Shown here in pieces: positions 19,284 to 29,371 of a stretch of 64,000 nt of DNA (positions are counted from its first letter, which is position 1; each line of letters begins with the position of its first letter). The notes beneath the pieces were generated by a model. It was not told the DNA's origin. It worked only from the letters and a program-made list of their open reading frames with translations, and searched no databases. Origin of the DNA: Candidatus Kuenenia stuttgartensis (lineage in GTDB: Bacteria > Planctomycetota > Planctomycetia > Planctomycetales > Planctomycetaceae). Location: contig CAMAWN010000004.1 of NCBI GenBank assembly GCA_945861865.1, positions 1 to 64,000 on the forward strand. Direction: 5' to 3'. Made by a program: the position numbers and the translations under genes.

Positions 19284-20570
19284 TTAAGCCTCGGCTAGCA
19301 ACGCGAAGAAGTCATTCAACAGGCTGCCGAGCTTGGCGACGAATCGGGCTCCGTCGGCTCCGTTAATGACTCGGTGGTCGTAGCTGAGAGACAGCGGAAG
19401 CAGCAGGCGTTCGACGACCGCTCCGCCGTGGAGTTTCAGTTCGGTGCGGCTGCGGCTCAGGCCGAGGATCGCGACTTCGGGCCAGTTGACGATCGGCGTG
19501 AACGCCGTGCCGCCGATGCCGCCGAGGTTCGTGACCGTGAACGTCGCTCCGCTCATCTCGTCGGGCTTGAGCTTCTTCTCGCGGGCGCGAGCGGCGAGGT
19601 CGGCCAAGTCGGTGGCGATCTGCACGATGCTCTTTTGATCGACGTTCTTGACGACCGGAACCAACAAGCCGTTGGGCGTGTCGACCGCGCAACCGATGTG
19701 GTAATAGCGTTTCAGAACCAACTCGCCCTTGGCCGAATCGAGGCTGGCGTTGACGTGCGGGAACGCCTTCAGCGCGGGAACGAGAGCTTTCATCACGATG
19801 GCCGTCATCGTCACTTTCGGCCCGTTCTTGCCAAGCGTCTCGCCGAAGCGTTTGCGAGCCTCTTCGAGATCGGTGATGTCGATGAGGTCGTGCTGCGTGA
19901 CGTGCGGAATCGTTTGCCACGCCATGCTCAAGTTCGTGGCGGAGACCTTCGCAATCTTGCTTTGAGCTTGTCGCTCGACCGAACCGAATTGGCTGAAGTC
20001 GGGCAGCGGCGGAGTCGCGATCGCGCCGCCACTCGGCACGGCGGCGCGGCCTTCAAGGATGTTCTTGACGTAACTCTGCACGTCCTCTTGCGTGATCCGT
20101 CCGCCTGGACCAGTTCCGGTGACTTGATGCAAATCGACGCCGAGATCGCGCGCGAGTCGCCGTGTTGCAGGACCGGCGGGAGCGGGTGGACGAGTCCCGC
20201 CTTGAGGCGGAACGTCTGGCCTCGGACTTGGTGCCGCAACTGGCTGAGCGACAGGAGCCGGCGTCGTTGCCTTCGCAGACGCGACTGGAGTTGCTGGCGC
20301 TGCGGTTCCGCTTGAAGGCGGGACTACGGAACTAGCGGCTTCGATGCTCAGAAGCGGCGTGCCAATTGGGACCGACTGACCGGCGGCGACGAGCACCTTC
20401 ACAACCGTGCCGACGTGAGGGCATTCGAGTTCGACGACCGCCTTTTCAGTTTCGAGATCCATAACCACCTGGCCGGCGGTCAGCACATCTCCGGCTTTGA
20501 CTTTGATCTCGGCGATATCGACGGACTTCACGCCGTCAGAGACTTCAGGCAATTTGAATTCGATGGCCAT
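19284..20570 (-). CDS. aceF: Dihydrolipoamide acetyltransferase (PDH E2)
   Basis: Lipoyl domain MDLETEKAVVELECPHVGTV, E3-binding PATRRLARDLGVDLHQVTGTGPGGRITQEDV, catalytic LSLSYDHRVINGADGARF. Confidence 0.9.
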   Translation of the reverse strand: MAIEFKLPEVSDGVKSVDIAEIKVKAGDVLTAGQVVMDLETEKAVVELECPHVGTVVKVLVAAGQSVPIGTPLLSIEAASSVVPPSSGTAAPATPVASAKATTPAPVAQPVAAPSPRPDVPPQGGTRPPAPAGPATRRLARDLGVDLHQVTGTGPGGRITQEDVQSYVKNILEGRAAVPSGGAIATPPLPDFSQFGSVERQAQSKIAKVSATNLSMAWQTIPHVTQHDLIDITDLEEARKRFGETLGKNGPKVTMTAIVMKALVPALKAFPHVNASLDSAKGELVLKRYYHIGCAVDTPNGLLVPVVKNVDQKSIVQIATDLADLAARAREKKLKPDEMSGATFTVTNLGGIGGTAFTPIVNWPEVAILGLSRSRTELKLHGGAVVERLLLPLSLSYDHRVINGADGARFVAKLGSLLNDFFALLAEA

Positions 20571-20610
20571 TGGAGGGTTCGCGGATATTGGAATTGAAAA
20601 CCGGTGTGGC

Positions 20611-20752
20611 TAATGACGAATGACAAAAGACCCAATGACGAAGGAATGACGAAGCCCGAACAACGAAGGACTCACGTCAACATTCTTGGTCATTCGGATT
20701 TCGACATTCGTGCTTCCTTTGTCATTGGGTCTTTCGGAATTCGTCTTTCATC
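20611..20752. repeat. Imperfect inverted repeat between E1 and E2 genes (family I)
   Basis: ATGACAAAAGACCCAATGACGAAGGAATGACGAAGCCCGAA ... TTCGTGCTTCCTTTGTCATTGGGTCTTTCGGAATTCGTC. Confidence 0.75.
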
Positions 20753-23425
20753 TCACGCCTTGAGCGGCTCGACCTTTTCGGGATCGATCCCCAAATCTTT
20801 GAGAGCCTTCGACAGCTTCTTCTTATCGAAGGAACCGTTCTGAGCCAACGCCACGAGGGTCGTGTACGCGACACTTTCACCGTCAATTTCGAAGTGACGG
20901 CGGAGTTCCTCGCGGGTTTCGCTGCGGCCGAAACCGTCGGTGCCGAGAACGTGGTACGGGCCGGGAATCCAACTGCGGATTTGATCGGGAACCAGCCGAA
21001 CGTTGTCGCTGGATGCGATGAACGGGCCGGTGATGCTATCGAGCGTCGATTCGAGGTAACTTTTCTTCGGCTTCTCGGTCGGATGCAGACGGTTCCATCG
21101 CAGAGCCATCGAGGCGTCGCGGCAGAGTTCCGAATAGCTCGTCACGCTCCAAACGTCGCAGCCGATGCCGAACTTGTCACTCAGGATTTGCTGAGCACGC
21201 AGCACTTCGTTCAGGATCGGGCCGCTGCCGAATAGCTGCGGTCGTTCCTTCTGACCTTTCGAGCCGTCGGTGCTCTTGAAGCGATACATGCCGCGCACGA
21301 TGCCGTCGGTCACGCCATCCGGCATCGCCGGCATCGCGTAGTCTTCATTGTAGACGCTGAGGTAGTAGAAGATTTCTTCGTGCTCGACGTACATCCGCCG
21401 CATGCCGTCTTGGATGATGATGGCCAGTTCGTAGCCGTATGCCGGATCGTACGCCTTGAGATTCGGGACGCTCGTTGCGAAAAGCTGGCTGTGTCCGTCC
21501 TCGTGCTGCAAGCCTTCACCGTTGAGCGTCGTGCGACCCGATGTGCCGCCGACCAGAAAGCCTTTCGTCCGCGAATCGCCCGCGAGCCAAATCTGATCGC
21601 CGACGCGCTGGAATCCGAACATCGAGTAGTAAATGTAAAATGGCACCATGTGGATGCCGAGATTCGAGTACGCCGTGCCGGCCGCGACGAACGACGAGAT
21701 CGCTCCGGCTTCGTTGATCCCTTCTTCGAGAATCTGGCCGTCCTTCATTTCTTTGTAGTACATGAGCTGGTCGGCATCGACCGGCTCATAAAGCTGACCT
21801 TTGCTGGCGTAAATGCCGCATTGACGGAACAGTCCTTCCATGCCGAACGTGCGTGCCTCGTCCGGGATGATTGGCACAATCCGCGAGCCGATCTGCTTGT
21901 CCTTCAGCAGGCCACTGAGCAAGTACGTGAATGCAAACGTCGTCGAGCCTTCCGTTGCTCTGGCGATGTAGTTGAGAAACGACTCGACCGGCGGAACCGC
22001 GAGTTTTTCCGCGGTCGGACGCCGCGAGGGCAAGTAGCCGCCGAGCGACTGGCGACGCTCTTGCAGGTACTGCATCTCTGGGCTGTCGGGTGCCGGTTTG
22101 TAGAACGGAGCCTGATCGACTTCGTCGTCGGCGATCGGAATGCCGAACCTCGAACGGAACTCACGCAACTCCTGCTCGTTCGCCTTCTTGACGTTGTGGG
22201 CAACATTGCGTCCCTCGCCCGCTTCGCCGAGGCCGTAGCCCTTGATCGTCTTGGCGAGGATGACTGTCGGCGAACCTTTGTGCTCGACGGCCGACTGGTA
22301 CGCGGCGAAGACTTTTTCTGGATCGTGCCCGCCGCGTTTGAGCTTTTGCAGTTGCTCATCCGAGAGATTCTCGACCAGCTTCAGGGTTTTCGGATTCGCT
22401 CCGAAGAAGTGCTCGCGGATGTACGAGCCGGGTTCGACGACGTACTTCTGATACTGGCCGTCGACGACCTCGCCCATGCGGCGAACCAAGTCGCCGTCAC
22501 GATCGTCTTCCAAAAGCGGATCCCAATCGCCGCCCCAGACTACTTTAAGGCAATGCCAACCGGCTCCGCGGAATGCGCCTTCGAGCTCTTGGATGATCTT
22601 GCCATTGCCGCGCACTGGCCCGTCGAGTCGTTGCAGATTGCAATTCACGACGAAGATCAAGTTGTCGAGATTCTCTCGTGAGGCCAGCGTCAACGCGCCG
22701 AGCGTTTCGGGTTCATCGACTTCGCCATCCCCGACAAAGCACCAGACGTGCGACTGCGACGTGTCGAGCAGACCGCGATTTTCGAGGTATCGCAGGAATC
22801 TCGCCTGATAGATCGCCGTGATCGGACCGAGGCCCATCGACACCGTCGGGAACTGCCAGAAGTCCGGCATCAGCCACGGATGCGGGTACGACGACAAACC
22901 TTCGCCGGCAGGAAGCTCTTGTCGAAAATGTTCGAGATGATCTTCCGTAAGCCGGCCTTCAAGAAAGGCTCGCGCGTAAACTCCCGGCGACGCATGACCT
23001 TGAAAGTAGACGAGGTCGCCGGTGTGCTCGGCGTTCCGCCCGCGAAAGAAGTGATTGAACCCGATCTCGTACAGCGTTGCCGAGGAGGCGTACGTCGAGA
23101 TGTGGCCGCCGATCCCATTTTTCTCACGGTTGGCTCGGACAACCATCGCCATCGCGTTCCAGCGGATGATCGACTTGATGCGGCGTTCGATCTCACGATT
23201 GCCGGGGAAACGCGGCTGTCGATCCGGAGGAATCGTGTTGATGTACGGTGTGTTGGCCGTGAACGGCAACGTCACGCCGCGAACATAAGCTCGCTCCTGC
23301 AAGGCGGAAAGGAGATGCTGCACGCCTCCCTGACCATGTCGGTGGAGGATGTCGTCCAACGACTCAAACCACTCGTCCAATTCCTGGGAATCCAGCGGTG
23401 TCGAAACCGGTACCTCAAGCGTCAT
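20753..23425 (-). CDS. aceE: Pyruvate dehydrogenase E1 component, homodimeric type
   Basis: LDEWFESLDDILHRHGQGGVQHLLSALQERA; GDGEVDEPETLGAL; NLQRLDGPVRGNGKIIQELE; VTSYSELCRDA. Confidence 0.95.
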   Translation of the reverse strand: MTLEVPVSTPLDSQELDEWFESLDDILHRHGQGGVQHLLSALQERAYVRGVTLPFTANTPYINTIPPDRQPRFPGNREIERRIKSIIRWNAMAMVVRANREKNGIGGHISTYASSATLYEIGFNHFFRGRNAEHTGDLVYFQGHASPGVYARAFLEGRLTEDHLEHFRQELPAGEGLSSYPHPWLMPDFWQFPTVSMGLGPITAIYQARFLRYLENRGLLDTSQSHVWCFVGDGEVDEPETLGALTLASRENLDNLIFVVNCNLQRLDGPVRGNGKIIQELEGAFRGAGWHCLKVVWGGDWDPLLEDDRDGDLVRRMGEVVDGQYQKYVVEPGSYIREHFFGANPKTLKLVENLSDEQLQKLKRGGHDPEKVFAAYQSAVEHKGSPTVILAKTIKGYGLGEAGEGRNVAHNVKKANEQELREFRSRFGIPIADDEVDQAPFYKPAPDSPEMQYLQERRQSLGGYLPSRRPTAEKLAVPPVESFLNYIARATEGSTTFAFTYLLSGLLKDKQIGSRIVPIIPDEARTFGMEGLFRQCGIYASKGQLYEPVDADQLMYYKEMKDGQILEEGINEAGAISSFVAAGTAYSNLGIHMVPFYIYYSMFGFQRVGDQIWLAGDSRTKGFLVGGTSGRTTLNGEGLQHEDGHSQLFATSVPNLKAYDPAYGYELAIIIQDGMRRMYVEHEEIFYYLSVYNEDYAMPAMPDGVTDGIVRGMYRFKSTDGSKGQKERPQLFGSGPILNEVLRAQQILSDKFGIGCDVWSVTSYSELCRDASMALRWNRLHPTEKPKKSYLESTLDSITGPFIASSDNVRLVPDQIRSWIPGPYHVLGTDGFGRSETREELRRHFEIDGESVAYTTLVALAQNGSFDKKKLSKALKDLGIDPEKVEPLKA

Positions 23426-23754
23426 TGTCTCGTCTTCTGTCTGCGTTTCGGGGAGGCGGCGACACGGCTTCGGAGCACTCCGCCGCATTTCCACAATTTC
23501 CAATGTCAAAAATGAGTTCGGGATTATTGCGGCAGGCCAGAATGGGAGCAACTCGCCGGAAGCCGACGACGATTTGAGTCCGACACAAGACAAGATCAGC
23601 CCGGTCCTTGGCGCAATTCTGACCGATCGGCAAACTCGGCACAAAAGGAATGGTGGCGAACCTCAGCCTACTCGCCAGCGTATGAGTTGATGACGTGACG
23701 GAGTTTGACCGACACAAGGGTGTGGCCTATATTCCTCTCGCATTTTGTCCACGG

Positions 23755-23853
23755 ATGTTTGTCATGCGACTCAATTTCCAATTTCCGATCTCCATTATCA
23801 CGGTCGCTGCCGGGATCAAGATTCCCGCCAGCGGCCCTTGCCATCGGCATTGA
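23755..23853 (+). CDS. Possible leader peptide upstream of cimA (32 aa)
   Basis: ATG...TGA encoding MFVMRLNFQFPISIITVAAGIKIPASGPCHRH; 5 Ile and 2 Val codons; followed by intrinsic terminator 23890-23918. Confidence 0.3.
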   Translation: MFVMRLNFQFPISIITVAAGIKIPASGPCHRH

Positions 23854-23889
23854 GCTTGGGGTTTGTTTCTTTTCGTCACGACGTTGTCA

Positions 23890-23918
23890 CCCTCAGGTCG
23901 ATCGCCTGAGGGTTTTTT
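23890..23918 (+). terminator. Intrinsic terminator / possible attenuator in the cimA leader
   Basis: CCCTCAGG tcgatcg CCTGAGGG TTTTTT, 52 bp upstream of the cimA start. Confidence 0.85.
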
Positions 23919-23969
23919 ATTGGATGCGTGGATCTCAAATTTCAAATTGCAAAATGAGGCGGCACTGCG

Positions 23970-25580
23970 ATGACTCGAATCCAAATCTACGACACGACCC
24001 TGCGCGACGGCAGCCAGGGCGAGGGCGTGAACTTCTCGTTGCAGGACAAGCTGCTCATCACGCAGCGGCTGGATGAACTCGGCTTCGACTTCATCGAGGG
24101 GGGCTACCCGCTGTCGAACCCGAAGGACGCGGAGTATTTTCATCGGGCGCGAGACCTCGACTTGAAACACGCAACGGTGACGGCGTTCGGGATGACTCGG
24201 CGGCGCGGAGCGGCCCCTGAGGACGACACCGGCATGGTCGCGCTGCGGGACTCGCAGGCGAAGATTTGCGTGATCGTCGGCAAGACGTGGGACTTGCACG
24301 TCTTCGAAGTGCTGCGTGTCGATGAAGCGGAGAACCTCGCGATGATCCGCGACTCCGTCGGATTCCTGCATGGCGAAGGGCGACGAGTCTTCTACGACGC
24401 CGAGCACTTCTTTGACGGCTATCGAGCGAATCCAGATTTCGCGCTCAAGACAATCAGGGCCGCCGAAGAAGCCGGTGCCGAGATCGTCGTCCTCTGCGAC
24501 ACGAACGGCGGACGTCTGCCGGAAGAGGTTGCCGACGCCGTCAAGGCCGCGCGGCAGGCACTGACGATCCCGGTCGGCATTCATTGTCACAACGATTGTG
24601 ACTTGGCGGTCGCCAATTCGCTCGCGGCCGTGGATGTCGGAGCGATCCAAGTGCAAGGCACGGTCAACGGCATCGGCGAGCGGTGCGGTAACGTCGATCT
24701 GTGCAGCGTCGTGGCCAACCTCGCCTTGAAGAAGTCCGGTTACGAGGTGCTGACCGACGGCGGCCTGAAGCATCTCGCCGAGTTGTCGCGCTACGTCTAC
24801 GAACTCGCGAACATGAACTATCGCAACGGCCAGCCGTTCGTGGGGACCAGCGCGTTCGCTCACAAGGGCGGCATGCACGTGCATGCCGTCAATCGCTTGG
24901 CGAAGAGCTACGAGCACATCGAACCGGAAACCGTCGGCAACGTGCGACGAGTGCTCATCAGCGAACTGTCTGGCAAGTCGAACATTGTCGCCAAGACGAC
25001 GAAGTACGCGATCCAGAATGACTCGGCGATGATGCAAAAGATTCTTGACCGCGTGCAGGACCTGGAAAACGAAGGTTTTCAGTTTGAGGCCGCCGAGGCG
25101 TCGTTCGATCTGCTCGTCCGCAAGATCGTCGGCCAGTACGTCCCCAAATTCGAGAAGGTGCATTACCGCGTGAACGTCGAATCCGACGGCGGCCTGCGCG
25201 ACGATTCGGTCGCGGTCGTCTCGAACAGTGAAGTCGCCCCCGCGACCGAGGCGACGATCAAGCTGCGAGTCGCTGGCCACCTGGAACACGTCGTCGCTGA
25301 AGGAGACGGCCCAGTCAACGCGCTCGACACGGCGTTGCGCAAGGCTCTGATCCCGGCATACCCGAACCTCACCGAGATGCAGCTTGTGGACTACAAGGTC
25401 CGCGTCATCAATTCGACGGCCGGCACGGCGGCTCGCGTGCGAGTCGTCATCGAGAGCCGCGACCCGCACGAAATTTGGACAACCGTCGGCGTCAGCGAAA
25501 ACATCATCGAAGCCAGTTGGCTCGCGCTGGTGGATAGCGTCGAATACAAGTTGTTCAAGGACGAACAACCGGCGTCGTGA
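23970..25580 (+). CDS. cimA: Citramalate synthase (LeuA/CimA family)
   Basis: IYDTTLRDGSQGEGVNFSLQDKLLITQRLDELGFDFIEGGYPLSNPKD ... GTVNGIGERCGNVDL ... FVGTSAFAHKGGMHVHAV. Confidence 0.9.
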   Translation: MTRIQIYDTTLRDGSQGEGVNFSLQDKLLITQRLDELGFDFIEGGYPLSNPKDAEYFHRARDLDLKHATVTAFGMTRRRGAAPEDDTGMVALRDSQAKICVIVGKTWDLHVFEVLRVDEAENLAMIRDSVGFLHGEGRRVFYDAEHFFDGYRANPDFALKTIRAAEEAGAEIVVLCDTNGGRLPEEVADAVKAARQALTIPVGIHCHNDCDLAVANSLAAVDVGAIQVQGTVNGIGERCGNVDLCSVVANLALKKSGYEVLTDGGLKHLAELSRYVYELANMNYRNGQPFVGTSAFAHKGGMHVHAVNRLAKSYEHIEPETVGNVRRVLISELSGKSNIVAKTTKYAIQNDSAMMQKILDRVQDLENEGFQFEAAEASFDLLVRKIVGQYVPKFEKVHYRVNVESDGGLRDDSVAVVSNSEVAPATEATIKLRVAGHLEHVVAEGDGPVNALDTALRKALIPAYPNLTEMQLVDYKVRVINSTAGTAARVRVVIESRDPHEIWTTVGVSENIIEASWLALVDSVEYKLFKDEQPAS

Positions 25581-26034
25581 GGCAATGATCGAACTCAAAT
25601 GCTTCATCGCGTGAAGCGGTCAGCGGGAGCGGTTCGCCTCGCTGTTCGGTGAGCACTCGCCAAACGTGGCTCAACCTGGGTTCCGCTTCACTGACCGAGA
25701 CTCTCACGCTGATCGGCCAGATCGAGCGTGTGCGACCATCGGAAGCACACCATGCTCCGTAACAGCAGACCCACAACGCCAGCGGCCAGCGACCAAAAGC
25801 CGAAGTGACCTCGGCAGCGGGGAATTCGTCCGGCCATGACTGGCAAATGATGACGAGGTCTGGATCGAAGAGCGGATTTTCAAGCCACTCGTCGTGTATG
25901 CCGCGTCGCCCCTCAAAGCCTTCCGAAATCTGTACGGTCGCAGCGGGGACGATTTGATGCAGCCAGTCGCGGACCCGTGAGAACTCGGTGCGGTCGATTT
26001 CACCGATGACAAGAATGTTGGGCTTGTCGGACAT
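25555..26034 (-). CDS. Hypothetical protein
   Basis: MSDKPNILVIGEIDRTEFSRVRDWLHQIVPAATVQI...; convergent with cimA, 26-bp tail overlap. Confidence 0.5.
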   Translation of the reverse strand: MSDKPNILVIGEIDRTEFSRVRDWLHQIVPAATVQISEGFEGRRGIHDEWLENPLFDPDLVIICQSWPDEFPAAEVTSAFGRWPLALWVCCYGAWCASDGRTRSIWPISVRVSVSEAEPRLSHVWRVLTEQRGEPLPLTASRDEAFEFDHCLTTPVVRP

Positions 26035-26051
26035 CGCCGCTCGCAGGAAAT

Positions 26052-26080
26052 GAAAAAAGGCCGGTTTAAAAAACCGGCCT
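26052..26080 (-). terminator. Intrinsic terminator downstream of korB
   Basis: AGGCCGGTTT aaa AAACCGGCCT, followed on the minus strand by a T-tract (AAAAAA at 26052-26057 on plus). Confidence 0.85.
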
Positions 26081-26097
26081 CTGTTTGGGTATCACGC

Positions 26098-27126
26098 TCA
26101 ATTCACGAACCAGGTGTCGCCACTGTTGAGCAGTTTCTCGACATCGCCTTCACCAAGCTTCGCGCGAGCGAATTCGACCTGCTTCGTCACGGACTCGTCA
26201 TAGGTCGAACGCTCGACGGCTCGGAAGATTCCCATCGGTTCGGGGAACTCCGGGTGTCTCATGCGGGAGAGCAAGAACGCCAATGACGGCTCTGTCGCCT
26301 TCTCATCGTGGAACAGCAAGTCATCTTCTTTCACGTCGCCGCCGAGTTGCACGATCTCGATGCGATTTCCTTCGGCAACGCGAATTCCCTTTTCACGATT
26401 CTTGCCAAAGATCAACGGCTTGCCGTGTTCGAGATAGACGATGCTGTCGCTGCGAGTCTCCTTGTCGGTGGCGTAGCTGAATGCCCCGGGGTTGAAGACG
26501 TTGCAGTCTTGATAGACCTCGACAAACGCCGTGCCTTTGTGGTGCGCGGCTCGTTCGAGAACCATCGTGAGATGCTTGATGTCCACATCGACCGAACGGG
26601 CGACGAAAGTGGCTTCGGCCCCGATCGCGACTGACAGCGGCGTCAGCGGGTGATCGATCGAGCCATACGGCGTGCTCTTGCTTTTCTTGCCGACCGGGCT
26701 GGTCGGCGAGTACTGGCCCTTGGTCAGACCATAAATCTGGTTGTTGAAGAGGATGATCTTCATATCGATGTTACGGCGGATGGAATGCAAAAAGTGATTG
26801 CCGCCGATCGACAGGGCATCGCCGTCACCGGTAATGACCCAAACTTGCAGGTCCGGATTGGCTAACTTCACGCCCGTCGCAACCGCTGGAGCGCGGCCGT
26901 GAATGCTGTGCAGGCCATACGTGTTCACGTAGTACGGAAAACGGCTGCTGCAACCGATGCCCGACACGAAGCAGAATTTCTCTTTCGGAATACCCAGCGT
27001 CGGGAGCACCTTTTTCATCTGGGCGAGAATCGAGTAATCGCCGCAGCGCGGGCACCAGCGGACTTCCTGGTCGCTGGCGAAGTCTTTCGATTGAAGTGTT
27101 GGAAGAGCTGGCAGATCGACGGACAT
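26098..27126 (-). CDS. korB: 2-oxoacid:ferredoxin oxidoreductase beta subunit
   Basis: RWCPRCGDYSILAQMKKVLPTLG, GIGCSSRFPYYVNTYGLHSIHGRAPAVATGVKLANPDLQVWVITGDGDALSIGGNH. Confidence 0.92.
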   Translation of the reverse strand: MSVDLPALPTLQSKDFASDQEVRWCPRCGDYSILAQMKKVLPTLGIPKEKFCFVSGIGCSSRFPYYVNTYGLHSIHGRAPAVATGVKLANPDLQVWVITGDGDALSIGGNHFLHSIRRNIDMKIILFNNQIYGLTKGQYSPTSPVGKKSKSTPYGSIDHPLTPLSVAIGAEATFVARSVDVDIKHLTMVLERAAHHKGTAFVEVYQDCNVFNPGAFSYATDKETRSDSIVYLEHGKPLIFGKNREKGIRVAEGNRIEIVQLGGDVKEDDLLFHDEKATEPSLAFLLSRMRHPEFPEPMGIFRAVERSTYDESVTKQVEFARAKLGEGDVEKLLNSGDTWFVN

Positions 27127-27165
27127 GAGACAATCACCTTTTGCAGAGTTCGCAGTTGTTTGAAA

Positions 27166-27190
27166 AACTAGCCCAAAGCGCGAGCGAGGT
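27166..27190. repeat. Dispersed repeat family B, in the korA-korB junction
   Basis: AACTAGCCCAAAGCGCGAGCGAGGT; near-identical to AACTAGCCCGAAGCGCGAGCGAGGG at 63045-63069. Confidence 0.8.
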
Positions 27191-27206
27191 TTTTGACTGG
27201 ATTTGT

Positions 27207-29084
27207 CTAACCGTGGAATTCGTTGATCACGTTGACCAGTTCGTTCACGAGGAACGGCTTGCCTTCGATCTTGTTGTAGCCTTGAGCATCGACGAGGAAC
27301 TGATTACGGAGCAACAGCCGCAACTGACCGCAGTTCAATTCCGGCACGAGCACCTTTTCGTAGCTCTTCACGATCGTGCCGAGGTTGCGCGGAAACGGGT
27401 TCATGTATTTCAGGTGCGTGTGAGCGACCGATTTTCCCGCGGCCTGAGCCTGTTGGACCGCCGTGCGGACGGCTCCGTAAGTCCCGCCCCAACTGATGAC
27501 GAGCAGCTTGCCGGACGCCGGACCATCCACCGTTTGTTCGGGAATGAAATTGGCGATGTTCGCGACCTTCTGAGCTCGCGTGTTGGTCATGTGCTGATGG
27601 TTCTTCGGCGAGTAATCGATGTTGCCGGTGACATCCTTTTTTTCGAGTCCGCCGATGCGGTGTTCCAAGCCTTTTGTGCCCGGCTTGGCCCACGGGCGAG
27701 CGAGCTTTTCATTCCGCTTGTACGGCAGGTATCCGCCGTTCTCACCGTTCGCTGAGGTGATGTGCTCGATCTTCAAGCGCGGCAAGTCTTCGATCTTCGG
27801 AATTTGCCACGGCTCAGCTCCGTTGGCGATGTAGCCGTCGGAGAGGAAGATCACCGGGCACATGAACTCGGTGGCGATGCGAAACGCTTCTTGAATCATC
27901 GAGAAACAATCGCCAGGGCCACTCGCCGCGACGATCGGCAGCGGCGATTCGCCGTTGCGGCCGTACATGGCGAGCAACAAATCGGATTGTTCTGTCTTGG
28001 TCGGCAAGCCGGTGCTCGGCCCGCCGCGCTGGACATCAATGATGACCATTGGCAACTCGGTCATCATTCCCAGGCCCATCGCCTCACCCTTCAGGCAGAT
28101 ACCGGGACCGCTGCTGGCGGTGACCGCCAGTTCTCCCGCGAAGGCGGAACCCACACACGCAGCCATCGCGGCAATTTCGTCTTCCGCTTGAAACGTCTTC
28201 ACGCCGAAGTGCTTGAACGCTGACAGGTCATGCAGAATGTCACTGGCCGGCGTGATCGGATAACCGCTGAAGACGACGGTCTTGCCAGAGAGCTTGGCCA
28301 TGGTCGCCAGACCCATCGCGACCGCTTCGTTGCCGGTGATCTTGCGGTACTTGCCAGCGGGCAGTTTGGCCGGCGGAACGTGATAATGGACCGTGAAGGA
28401 CTCGGTCGAGAAGCCGTAATTCATGCCGGCTCGCAGTGCCCGCAGGTTGGCTTCGACGACGTCCGGCTTCTTGGCGAACTTCGCCCGAATGTTGTCTTCG
28501 GTCGGCTTCGGATCACGGTCGTACAACCAGTAAACCAAGCCCAACGCGAAGAAATTACGGCACAGGTCCGCGGCTTTCAGCGAAAGCCCCAGACCTTCGA
28601 CCGCGTCGCGGTTGAGCCGCGTCATCGGCACTTTGTGGACGCGGAACTTGGCCATCAAGGTTTCGTTGTCGAGCGGGTTGGCCTCGTACAGCGCCTTCTG
28701 CAGACCGCTCTTGTTGAACTCTTCCTCGTTGACGATCAGCGTGCCGCCACGCTTGAGATCTTCGACGTTCGTCTTGAGCGCCGCCGGATTCATCGCAACC
28801 AGCGTGTCAACGGCATCACCCGGAGTGAAGATGTCGTGATTCGAGAAGCACAATTGATAGCCGGAAACACCGAAGAGTGAACCGGCGGGAGCACGAATTT
28901 CGGCGGGGAAATCGGGGAACGTACGAACGTCATTGCCAAACATGGCCGAGGCGTTCGTCATCTGTCCTCCGGCCTGCTGCATTCCGTCGCCGGAGTCGCC
29001 GCAAAAGCGGATGACGACTGTTTCGAGGTTCTCCAGTGGCTTGCCGTTGGTGGAGGCGGGAGCATCCAGTGTGGCGGTTGACAT
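27207..29084 (-). CDS. korA: 2-oxoacid:ferredoxin oxidoreductase, fused gamma-alpha subunit
   Basis: [24 protein letters not shown] (gamma) plus [37 protein letters not shown] (alpha). Confidence 0.92.
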   Translation of the reverse strand: MSTATLDAPASTNGKPLENLETVVIRFCGDSGDGMQQAGGQMTNASAMFGNDVRTFPDFPAEIRAPAGSLFGVSGYQLCFSNHDIFTPGDAVDTLVAMNPAALKTNVEDLKRGGTLIVNEEEFNKSGLQKALYEANPLDNETLMAKFRVHKVPMTRLNRDAVEGLGLSLKAADLCRNFFALGLVYWLYDRDPKPTEDNIRAKFAKKPDVVEANLRALRAGMNYGFSTESFTVHYHVPPAKLPAGKYRKITGNEAVAMGLATMAKLSGKTVVFSGYPITPASDILHDLSAFKHFGVKTFQAEDEIAAMAACVGSAFAGELAVTASSGPGICLKGEAMGLGMMTELPMVIIDVQRGGPSTGLPTKTEQSDLLLAMYGRNGESPLPIVAASGPGDCFSMIQEAFRIATEFMCPVIFLSDGYIANGAEPWQIPKIEDLPRLKIEHITSANGENGGYLPYKRNEKLARPWAKPGTKGLEHRIGGLEKKDVTGNIDYSPKNHQHMTNTRAQKVANIANFIPEQTVDGPASGKLLVISWGGTYGAVRTAVQQAQAAGKSVAHTHLKYMNPFPRNLGTIVKSYEKVLVPELNCGQLRLLLRNQFLVDAQGYNKIEGKPFLVNELVNVINEFHG

Positions 29085-29371
29085 TGCGGGTAAGACTCCT
29101 GATCTGCCGGTGAAAAACTAAAGTTGACGGTCAGCGGACGAGACGCCGAGCCAGTTGCAAATTCGCGGTGGGAAAGTCACACGGCCACGGATGATCGGCC
29201 AAACCACATCCTCGGTCGCAAATCATCCGGCCAGTGTGCGAGACGCCTGAAGTTGTCTCGACTTTCGGGGGAGTTTGTCAATTGAGTCATCCCTGCCGAT
29301 CAGTCCAACTTGAAGCACGACCATTCATCGGCCAAACGGAGTGGCTGCGTTTCGCTTTTCTGACGGAACTT

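Noticed and set aside
21380-22681. 433-aa plus-strand ORF opposite aceE
   Set aside because: Antisense to aceE, no motif support.
23727-25607. 626-aa minus-strand ORF opposite cimA
   Set aside because: Exact antisense of a well-supported conserved enzyme; no recognisable motifs; long antisense ORFs arise from GC3 bias.
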